Below are positions 49,879 to 59,400 of a stretch of DNA of 64,000 nucleotides, in pieces. The notes below the pieces were generated by a model, which was not told where the DNA came from, did no database searches, and was given only the letters and a program-made list of their open reading frames with translations. Within the stretch, counting starts at the first letter, position 1; each line of letters opens with the position of its first letter. A program made the position numbers and the translations under genes. This stretch comes from Theileria orientalis strain Shintoku (lineage: Eukaryota > Apicomplexa > Aconoidasida > Piroplasmida > Theileriidae), in NCBI RefSeq assembly GCF_000740895.1, contig NC_025262.1, positions 1,936,794 to 2,000,793 on the forward strand. Reading direction: 5' to 3'.

Positions 49879-51720
49879 TTAAGCGGCAGCGGCCAAGGCC
49901 TTAGGGTCGACCTTCAAGTAAGCAATAACGTCCTTGTTCTTTGCCAAACTGGCAATTTCAGTCTCGTTTAAAAGGTAGCCGAGCTCGCGCATCTTGGCGA
50001 GAAGAACCCTAAGCTTCTCAGGGTTCAAAAGAAGCTTCTTGAGAAGCTCGTGAATGGCAAAACCGGCAGTCTTGAGCTCCTCAACGAGATGAAGAAGGAG
50101 CTGAGGGTTGGTGATGAGGGAGTTCAACTTAATCTCGTCGATCCTCAAAGAAGTGCCCTTCATGAACTCAAGAACCCTGGGAAGCTTGTCAGGGTCGGAA
50201 GTCATGGAGGAAAAGGACTCGGAGTAGAGGTCGGACTGGTAAAGCTTCTCAATGATGGCCTTGAAGCTGGCGTCGACGCTGGGATAGAATGCGAGGAGGA
50301 AGCGAATGGTGCTGATGCCCATGTTGGAAAAGTAGAGAAGAAGCGAAGGAGAAACAGAAACGTCGATGTTGAACACAGTCTTTAGAAGAAGCATCAAGGA
50401 GCCAGGACGAGTGAGGACCTTCTTGAAGTTTAGCTTCCAGCGGCCAGAAAGGTACCAGTAGACGTAGTACCAGTCGTTGTTGAAGAAGACGTTCAGAGAC
50501 TTAATCTTGTCGTCGAACTCGAGCCGCTTGGGATACAGAGTACAGTGCTCCTTGATGTCGTGAGTCCAGCCGACGCTGCCCTTGTACTCAAACTTTAAGC
50601 ACTTCACGCCCTCGCCCAAGTACCAAGTGTAGCGACTGCCCTCGACGTAGACGTCAAAGTCGTCCTGGTTGTTGACCTCGCCGCCCCTGGTGTTCTTGCA
50701 GGTGGTGACCTTGACGCCCTCAAGGCCAGTGGCCTCAGTGCCACTGCGGACATTGGCGTGAGGAGGGTCGGGAGGGAGCTCCTCCTCGTACCGAAAAAGG
50801 CGCTTGTCGGGCTTCATGAAGGAAGGACGACCCTTTATGAGGCAGTGGCTCATCCTGGGGTAGCCGCGCTGAACGTCGTAGCTAAACAGCCAAGTATCGT
50901 TCATAGTGACGGTGACGTAGTGGAACGACGAGGAGTAGAAGACCTCCTTGGGGAAGTTGTCGCCGTGGGCGTTCCCGTCGTGAATCCAGACCCTGAAGTT
51001 GTGGAACCTCACCTCAACGCACTCCGCGCCCGGCTTAAAAGTGTAAGTGTAGTAAGTCTTCTTCTCGCAGACTTTGAGCTCGAACTTGGTGACGTCGTTC
51101 ACCTTGGCGACATTGTTGTCAAGAGTGTAAATCTTCAGGTCAGGGTGAAGCTCCACAGAGGGCTTGGCAGCCTCCTTGTCCTTGACCTCAGGCGCAGCAG
51201 GAGGCTCAGGCACAGCAGGTTGCTCAGGCGCAGCAGGAGCCTCGGGCTCGGCCACGGCCTCAGAGGCCACAGGAGTGGGCTGAGGCTCAGAGGGGAGGAG
51301 CTGCCGAATCTGCTCAGGCGTTAGCGTTTTGAGCACGTCCTCAGACGGGAGCAGCCTGGCAGCTTCGGCCATGCCCCCAGGAGGCGCGTCAGGAGCAGCT
51401 ACGGGAGCCTTCGGAGTCACAGGCTCCACAGGAGGCGTAGGCACCTGCGGAGCCGCCGCCGGCACCACTTTGGGAGTATCGGGCGCCGGAGCGGCGGCCG
51501 GAGCAGGAGTCACAGCAGGCGTGGAAGGAACAGCAGCTTTGGGCGCGCCAGCCCCCTGAGAATCCCCGGCCGTAGGCCCTTTGGGCGTCCCGACCTCCAC
51601 AAGCTCGACGCTGGCCTGCTGGTTGGCCCTGTTCCTGAGGGCGAATCCAATGCCGACTCCGAGGATCAGCACCACCAAGAAAACCAAAACGACGATCAAA
51701 GAGACCCAAATTTTATTCAT
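49879..51720 (-). CDS. Type II membrane protein with Pro/Ala stalk, two FAINT domains and helical C-terminus
   Basis: Single exon of 613 residues from ATG 51720. A signal-anchor (IWVSLIVVLVFLVVLILGVG) is followed by a Pro/Ala/Val-rich stalk (about residues 45-195). Two FAINT domains come next (CVEVRFHNFRVWIHDGNAHG, then LKFEYKGSVGWTHDIKEHC). From about residue 435 to the end the protein is all-helical and Leu/Lys/Glu-rich (LVEELKTAGFAIHELLKKLL), unlike other FAINT proteins here. The stalk and the gene as a whole are G+C rich. The C-terminal helices could be a protein-interaction module. Function unknown. Confidence 0.82.
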   Translation of the reverse strand: MNKIWVSLIVVLVFLVVLILGVGIGFALRNRANQQASVELVEVGTPKGPTAGDSQGAGAPKAAVPSTPAVTPAPAAAPAPDTPKVVPAAAPQVPTPPVEPVTPKAPVAAPDAPPGGMAEAARLLPSEDVLKTLTPEQIRQLLPSEPQPTPVASEAVAEPEAPAAPEQPAVPEPPAAPEVKDKEAAKPSVELHPDLKIYTLDNNVAKVNDVTKFELKVCEKKTYYTYTFKPGAECVEVRFHNFRVWIHDGNAHGDNFPKEVFYSSSFHYVTVTMNDTWLFSYDVQRGYPRMSHCLIKGRPSFMKPDKRLFRYEEELPPDPPHANVRSGTEATGLEGVKVTTCKNTRGGEVNNQDDFDVYVEGSRYTWYLGEGVKCLKFEYKGSVGWTHDIKEHCTLYPKRLEFDDKIKSLNVFFNNDWYYVYWYLSGRWKLNFKKVLTRPGSLMLLLKTVFNIDVSVSPSLLLYFSNMGISTIRFLLAFYPSVDASFKAIIEKLYQSDLYSESFSSMTSDPDKLPRVLEFMKGTSLRIDEIKLNSLITNPQLLLHLVEELKTAGFAIHELLKKLLLNPEKLRVLLAKMRELGYLLNETEIASLAKNKDVIAYLKVDPKALAAAA

Positions 51721-53015
51721 CCTTACCCTAAGATTTTATATACTCTGAAAACAGGTCCATTGCCGCAATTTCCAAGGCCTTCCCCTCGATGGGGACTGGA
51801 AAATGTGCATTGCTGCCGATTTAAAATTTGGCAAATGTGTAGGCCTAAAAAGGCTCCAAAAGTCCAATCACACAGGACATTATAATTTCAAGTCGTTCAT
51901 AAAACATTTTTGTCCATTTTGAGGGCGAATACCGAGAATATTCGCTCGGCTCCTTGACTCGAGCATCCGATTAACTGGAGGGTGCATCCAAGTTTATAAT
52001 ATAGGCATATGGTCCAAAAAGTTGATTTAAACACAGATAAATTACAACGCCCCGTACGACTAGGCCAAGCGCAAGTAGAATTAAATACGCCCGCCAGTGT
52101 ACACCAAAAAGTTAAGGAATCACTATTTTCAGCTCGTTTAACAATTAAACCACCTTAAAGGGTTCCCAAACGAAAGAATTTAGTCTCTATATCGGCCTGA
52201 TCATAGAAAAACACACATATGAATAGTCCCTTGGAATATACATTAGTAGTCTTCAACGATTCGAAACCGTCCTTATTGTGTATTGTATGTGTCGTTGTCT
52301 TTTTAGCACCATGCTAATGATAGAAGTGGCTTGATGTATAAAATGTAGCATTTTGCGGTAAATATAAATGAAAGTACATTTTTATTATTGAAAAACACCG
52401 ATAAAATTAAAAACACACCCACTAATGAACGTAGTGTGGTGTGTAGTATATGCAAATTATGAAATGGGATTATAGACTCAAAAGTTTGCCAATATAACCT
52501 AGTTATATGTATATATATATCATACTATCTATTCTCATTGGTGAACAATACATAAACCTTTTCCAGACAAGTATCTGCTACACAACATGATAAATTACTC
52601 TATACTACGTAAATTGCCTACACATTTAAATTTTATCTAAAGATTTTTGTAAAGGATTATAGTGTTATATCATTGATCTAATCCTTTTAAATTCAAATTC
52701 ATGATATCTTAAATATCAGTCAACTATTTAGTATACAATTTGTCATGTTCGGGTACACACACCTGGATTCCATAACTTACTGGATTAAAAATCTAACTTT
52801 TTTGACAATTTCCACATTATATATAGTATACTATTATATGTGTGTTGCTATATTGTACTAAAACTGGCTAAATCTTGAGTTTTACATATGATATCTATCA
52901 GTTTACCATCATTTGTGTATTTAGATCCGTAAGCATATTTACATTTTTGATGTGTAAACAAATGTAAAAAGTTGTTCAATTAGTCTAATTAATTAAAATA
53001 TATAATAAATAAACA
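51721..53015. other. Long intergenic region, divergent promoters
   Basis: AT-rich, 1.3 kb between two divergently transcribed genes; both promoters should be here. I found no gene, repeat array or RNA in it. Confidence 0.5.
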
Positions 53016-54137
53016 ATGTATAACGTAACTTTTGATCTTAGTAAAAATGTTCGTAATCCTTATTCTGACAAAGAACAAATTTTAATAACTAAGCCAAAAA
53101 GTGATTTTCAAAATTATACATTTATCCAACATTTAATTTCATATCCTAAATTTGAAAAAACTGTAGAATTTCAAATCAAATTTGTTAATGGTGACACTAT
53201 TACAGTTGATTCCAGTGGTTTTACGGACGGACCTTATAAGGTTACTCGTTTAGAGCTATATTATAATGATGAAAATAAAAATCCCCTTATTTTTGGTGTA
53301 ATTATTCAACCGCAAAGCGGAAATTTGGGCACTTTAACACAGTATAAACTGTATTATAAATTTAGAGAGTTAACTTCTTGTGGTAATACTAAAACTGTAA
53401 GATTAGCAGATCTAACACAAGTAGAATTAGAGGAGGAAAACTTGGACTATGAATGTAAAGCAGTAAATACCACTGTTGTAATAAACCCAAACCATGGTGA
53501 AGGTGATTACAAAGCAGAAATTGAGAAAATTAATCCTGATCTTGATGCATCATCAGTAGAAGTTCATGTAAAAGGACCGGAACAAACAGGCAATAATGAC
53601 TTTGTAATGTACACATACACACTTAAAGGGGGCGGATTCACCAAACTAGAATTCAAATCAAAAGACTACATTTTTAACTTAATAGGATTTAACGGTTCAA
53701 ATTTTAATGATATTAACCTGGATAACATCACTGTATATTATGCAAGTAATGATAGTCAAAGAAATTTCCCACTTCTGATAAGATTCATACCAAAAACTGA
53801 CAAACATTTTGGTGATAACCATAAAAACAATAGCATATGCTACGAATTAAAAAGTATAAATGAGATAAGGTCAAATGATAAGACTAATAAGTGGAATTGT
53901 AAATACAGTACAACTTCATGTTTGGGTAGTATAAATACCGAGCTTCAATCAATATATCGAAATGAAAATATTAAAGGTCATATCGAGAAATTAATTGGTT
54001 CGAACAATGGTCCAAGGGTTGCAGCCACAATTATAGGTGTTTTGGGGGCAATTAGCATACCTGTTGGTGTGTTAATGTACCACAACACACATCAAATAAG
54101 AAGTATATTGGCTAGATTGCACAGAAGGTTTCAATAA
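53016..54137 (+). CDS. Tail-anchored protein with the second (non-FAINT) module family
   Basis: Single exon of 373 residues from ATG 53016 (MYNVTFDLSKNVRNPYSD). Two modules with the core LELYYNDENKNPLIFGVIIQ and ITVYYASNDSQRNFPLLIRF. One C-terminal membrane segment (ATIIGVLGAISIPVGVLMYH) and a basic tail (RSILARLHRRFQ). No signal peptide is visible, as in the gene at 9241; a small upstream exon is possible. The gene is very AT-rich, in contrast with the gene at 40348 that has the same module. It lies in tandem with the gene at 54358. Confidence 0.75.
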   Translation: MYNVTFDLSKNVRNPYSDKEQILITKPKSDFQNYTFIQHLISYPKFEKTVEFQIKFVNGDTITVDSSGFTDGPYKVTRLELYYNDENKNPLIFGVIIQPQSGNLGTLTQYKLYYKFRELTSCGNTKTVRLADLTQVELEEENLDYECKAVNTTVVINPNHGEGDYKAEIEKINPDLDASSVEVHVKGPEQTGNNDFVMYTYTLKGGGFTKLEFKSKDYIFNLIGFNGSNFNDINLDNITVYYASNDSQRNFPLLIRFIPKTDKHFGDNHKNNSICYELKSINEIRSNDKTNKWNCKYSTTSCLGSINTELQSIYRNENIKGHIEKLIGSNNGPRVAATIIGVLGAISIPVGVLMYHNTHQIRSILARLHRRFQ

Positions 54138-54357
54138 TTTAGAAAAAATAATCTGATATAAAAATTAAATAAATTATCTTAATTTGTTTAATATAATAAA
54201 CATATGATTTATAATTATGTGTATTATCTTAGACCCAATAAACAGTTAAGAATATATTTATAATTGTTTAAATATCGTAAAATTTTATATTTAATGATTA
54301 AGATTGGAAATAGTCAATTAATTTATTAGCGTATATCATTATTGTATGTCATAAACA

Positions 54358-55215
54358 ATGGGAAATTCGAAATCAGGGCTACACCTTGATTTTTCGAACA
54401 AGAGCGGAGCCGAGGAAGTACCAGAATACTACACGCTAAAAATATCAAATAAGGTATATGAAAAGGGAAGGAATTTCATAAAAGTGACTTATAATATCCA
54501 TTACCACATAAAAATACCGTCCTATTGTTTCTATTTATTCTTTGCAGGACAATTTTATTTATTCATCAGAAACAAAGATGAATACGTGTTTACCCACAGT
54601 GTAGATTACATTTCAGAGATTGTTAAATCAATAGATGTGTACTTTTCAGTCTTAAACCCAGATGAACCCCTAGTTGTCACCTTCCACACAAAGCAGCCAA
54701 AAACATACAACTATGTATACAGGACATTAAAAAAAATGTCAATCTTTCACTCTAGCAATATGAACACGTACGCGTCCAGAGAGCCATTGAATAACGAGCT
54801 GATTACGGAATTAAGTAATTTGTCCAACGGTGTGCTCTTCCACACATCCACAGGGAGAAGCACAGATCTTAAGCGCATACCAAAGGAACCTGACAAGCGC
54901 GATTACGTAGGAGGTGACGAAAAGTTCCACAGAGTTATATTTACGTGTACGGGAAATAACAGAAGCTCAAATTTATATATCGATAAACTGTTCCCAGAGG
55001 GAAACGTCTCAGGATTCTCCTCACTGGACGGACATAAGTTCGACGGATTGTTAGTGTACTATAGAAACGATGACCCTGTACTGATAGAGTTTGTAGAAGG
55101 TCTTGACACCAGACACCAATACGTGTCGAAGGATTCAAAGAATTGGCACAAAGATGAAGTGTTATACACAGACGACTCAAGTTTGAGAATTGAACTGGAC
55201 AAATTAGTGTCTTAA
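54358..55215 (+). CDS. Predicted N-myristoylated protein with two non-FAINT modules
   Basis: Single exon of 285 residues from ATG 54358. It begins MGNSKSG, a good N-myristoylation signal (Gly2, Ser6, small residue at 7). No signal peptide or membrane segment is present, so the fatty acid would be the anchor. The core is VKSIDVYFSVLNPDEPLVVT and FDGLLVYYRNDDPVLIEFVE, again the second module family. The protein should sit on the cytosolic face of a parasite membrane, unlike its exported relatives. It is 220 bp downstream of the related gene at 53016. Confidence 0.75.
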   Translation: MGNSKSGLHLDFSNKSGAEEVPEYYTLKISNKVYEKGRNFIKVTYNIHYHIKIPSYCFYLFFAGQFYLFIRNKDEYVFTHSVDYISEIVKSIDVYFSVLNPDEPLVVTFHTKQPKTYNYVYRTLKKMSIFHSSNMNTYASREPLNNELITELSNLSNGVLFHTSTGRSTDLKRIPKEPDKRDYVGGDEKFHRVIFTCTGNNRSSNLYIDKLFPEGNVSGFSSLDGHKFDGLLVYYRNDDPVLIEFVEGLDTRHQYVSKDSKNWHKDEVLYTDDSSLRIELDKLVS

Positions 55216-55703
55216 ATTTAAAAGTTTGTAATATATTGAACCATTAAAATATATATATACCTAAAAGCCTGTAAAATTCGCTACCAAAATGACATTAAGA
55301 ACTGGATACTCAAATGAGAGGCTAGAGCATTTGCACGGGATAAAATCGACCAACAGAATATTAAACATCTTAAAGAATTAAAGATACTAACTCATGGCTG
55401 AAACCATGGCTGTTGTTGGCTATTATTGACCCGTAATATCATCATGTAACATGCTTCTATGTTAAATTCCATTGTCATGCTATGTACTATATGGTATGTA
55501 TACGTCATCACCAGGTATTCTCTAACTAAATGTATTTAAGTTAAAATAACGGTTTAATGGTTTTTTACTTTAAAAATCATAGAAATTGAATAATTGAAAG
55601 TACAAAGGACTAAGGCTTATTGACAAACTAGTAAAAATATATATAATACATTATGTTACAAGGGTTTTAAACATGGACTACATTCAATTTGTGTTCTTTA
55701 TCT
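55216..55703. other. Intergenic with shared 3' flank
   Basis: The part from about 55545 to 55703 is the inverted copy of the 3' flank at 26508-26670. The rest shows no gene. Confidence 0.6.
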
Positions 55704-56440
55704 TCATAATTCAATAAATTGAACAGTACTCAAAATATCAGACACTGATTGAGCTCGATCACGTAAACTGCTAGTACCATCGCTGATTACATTATCTGCT
55801 TCCCTATCAGAGGTATCAGTCTCTGTGTACTCCCATACCCCTTGAGTATTTTTTGCATATGCGATATCCAAACCTTCAAACCTGAGGACTAGTGTGTCTG
55901 TACTTTTAATATAGTATAATGAATTGGGATGCTTTCCACTGTGTTTATTAGGATCATGTTGCCATAATATAACTGATCCATAAGTTAATGCGATAGTATC
56001 AACATTGTCTGCTATAGTGAATGTGGTCATATCACCACTTTCACTTAGCGTTAAGTGAGTAGTTGGGAGTTCGACAGTCTTGGTGTTATCTTTAGGATCA
56101 ACTATGTGGAACTTGACGGCTAGTGGTCCTGATTCAGTGAATATCCAACCTTCAGCGGTGTTCTCAAATGTGATATCTACACCTGATATCCTGAGTAATA
56201 AAATATCGGTTTCTGTATTATGGTATACTGATCTGGGATATCGATCTCCATATTTTGAAGAGTCGTATTCCCACAATAAAACGTCGTCAATCATCAATCG
56301 GGTACAATTAACACCATTGGCAATCTGGTACTTAACCACGTTTCCGCTTGTAATCGAAGAAAATTCGTTAGTACTTAATGACAATAGATTGGATAAGTCC
56401 GAAGGATTGACCTTAAATAACCTGACTCTTGGTTTTGTAG
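55545..56440 (-). repeat. Long inverted repeat, right arm (partner at about 25800-26670)
   Basis: Reverse complement of the left arm with few mismatches. It covers the 3' end of the 1822-residue gene plus about 160 bp after its stop. Confidence 0.75.
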
Positions 56441-59400
56441 TGGATGCTCCAGTTTGAGCTGCTGGTGGTGTAGATTCTACTTTACGGTCATCTGTAACAG
56501 TCTCAGTGTACTCCCAACCACCTTCTGTATTCTTTTCAAAAGTTATATCTAAACCTGGGAACCTGAGGACTAAAACGTCAGTGCTAGTATCATGGTATAA
56601 TGATTCAGGATATCTGCAGCCTAGTTGATTTGGATCGTAGAGCCACAATAAAACATTGTCAAATATTAACTGAACACAATTAACGCCTGATGATATCTTG
56701 TATAAGACCACACTTCCACTTGTGGAATAACTAACATCATTAGCACCTAGTGCCATAAGACTAGATGGATCTGAAGGATTTACCTTTAATAATCTGACTC
56801 TTGGCTGTGTAGTGGATGGTCCAGTTTGAGCTGATGGTGTAGCTGGAGTACCTTCTCCACTAGATTCAGGTGGAGGTGTAGTAGAAGCACCTTCACCAGG
56901 TTCTGAAGTGCCATCTGATTCAGGTTGTGTAGTAGTTGCTTCACTATCAGAGGTATCAGTCTCTGTGTACTCCCATACACCTTCGTTATTCTTTGCAAAA
57001 GTCACATCTATACCTTCAAATTTAAGTACGAGTGTTTCTGTGGATCTGGTATAAACTAATGACTTAGGGTGCTTTCCACTGTGTTTATTAGGATCATGTT
57101 GCCATAATATAACTGATCCATAAGTTAATGCGATAGTATCAACATTGTCTGCTATAGTGAATGTGGTCATATCACCACTTTCACTTAGCGTTAAGTGAGT
57201 AGTTGGGAGTTCGACAGTCTTGGTGTTATCTTTAGGATCAACTATGTGGAACTTGACGGCTAGTGGTCCTGATTCAGTGAATATCCAACCTTCAGCGGTG
57301 TTCTCAAATGTGATATCTACACCTGATATCCTGAGTAATAAAATATCGGTTTCTGTATTATGGTATACTGATCTGGGATATCGATCTCCATATTTTGAAG
57401 AGTCGTATTCCCACAATAAAACGTCGTCAATCATCAATCGGGTACAATTAACACCATTGGCAATCTGGTACTTAACCACGTTTCCGCTTGTAATCGAAGA
57501 AAATTCGTTAGTACTTAATGACAATAGATTGGATAAGTCCGAAGGATTTACCTTAAATAACCTGACTCTTGGTTTTGTAGTGGATGCTCCAGTTTGAGCT
57601 GCTGGTGGTGTAGATTCTACTTTACGGTCATCTGTAACAGTCTCAGTGTACTCCCAACCACCTTCTGTATTCTTTTCAAAAGTTATATCTATACCTTCAA
57701 ATTTAAGTACGAGTGTTTCTGTGGATCTGGTATAAACTAATGACTTAGGGTGCTTTCCACTGTGTTTATTAGGATCATGTTGCCATAATATAACTGATCC
57801 ATAAGTTAATGCGATAGTATCAACATTGTCTGCTATAGTGAATGTGGTCATATCACCACTTTCACTTAGCGTTAAGTGAGTAGTTGGGAGTTCGACAGTC
57901 TTGGTGTTATCTTTAGGATCAACTATGTGGAACTTGACGGCTAGTGGTCCTGATTCAGTGAATATCCAACCTTCAGCGGTGTTCTCAAATGTGATATCTA
58001 CACCTGATATCCTGAGTAATAAAATATCGGTTTCTGTATTATGGTATACTGATCTGGGATATCGATCTCCATATTTTGAAGAGTCGTATTCCCACAATAA
58101 AACGTCGTCAATCATCAATCGGGTACAATTAACACCATTGGCAATCTGGTACTTAACCACGTTTCCGCTTGTAATCGAAGAAAATTCGTTAGTACTTAAT
58201 GACAATAGATTGGATAAGTCCGAAGGATTGACCTTAAATAACCTGACTCTTGGCTGTGTAGTTTCAAAATGTAAAGGTACTGTAATAGTTCCTGTTGTAT
58301 CATCTCTCCATTGACCTTCAGATTCTTTCTTAATCACCCTTGTAGAACCATCGGCTAAATATATTGTTACTTTTTTACCTCCTTCGTTAACAATCATATT
58401 TGAATACTCGTTCTCTTTATTCCTTTGCCAAACTTCAACCATGTTACCATTGACATATTCATTGGCAGCTTTAAAAGCAAATCCTTTTTTAGATGTAAAT
58501 GTTCTAAGGTTACCTTTTAAATCATTTTTGTAGAAATAACTTTCGCAAGGAAAATTGATGTTTATTGTCTTGGTATTTAATTTGGATGTGTCAAACTCGG
58601 CCCATGGGCTACCAGTGCTACTTCTGATGAATATCCTCCTTGTATCATCACCCAGAAAGACAGTAACAGCTTTGGCATCATTATTCAAAAGATCCACTTC
58701 GACTTTATCGGAATAATGGGTGACGTCAGTGGTTTCCAATATATTGGTGTTACCTTCCTTGACAAGTTTGAAAACGTAGTTATCTTTGGCTGTATAAGTG
58801 ACATATTGACCATCCCTTTTGTAATCAAACATGTCATTAGACTTGTCTGACAATATGTCGAGATAAATATCGATTTTAGAATAATCCTTATAGGCTGTGG
58901 AACTAGACTCTGTTTCAGAAAATATTGTGGTCCCCTTGGTTGAAGCTTTAGTATCTTTTGCCCATATATCGCCAACTATCTTATTAAAAACCTTAGTAGA
59001 ACCATTGGCTGAATGAATTATCACCTTTTTATTTTCTTCAGACACTACTTTCTTAGCATATTCGTTCTCGTTAGTAGTGGTCCATAGATCACTATTGTCG
59101 TCTCTAACGCCATTAAATAAAAATCCGGTTTTAGCCTCAAATGTCCTAACACCCTTATCGAACCTGATGGTATAAAAATAAGTATCATCTTGGTCTTGGA
59201 TACTTACTGACTTAGGATTCACTTCTGTTGTATCAATTTCTGTCCAAGACTCGTACTTACGGCTTTTAATAAACACTTTAGTTTTATCATAATTAAAGTG
59301 AATAGTAACTGCTTTACCACCAACATTATTTACAGGCTGCATTACGATCTTATTTATGTACTCACTCTTGTTATCCGTTTTCCAAATTTCAACTTTGTTA

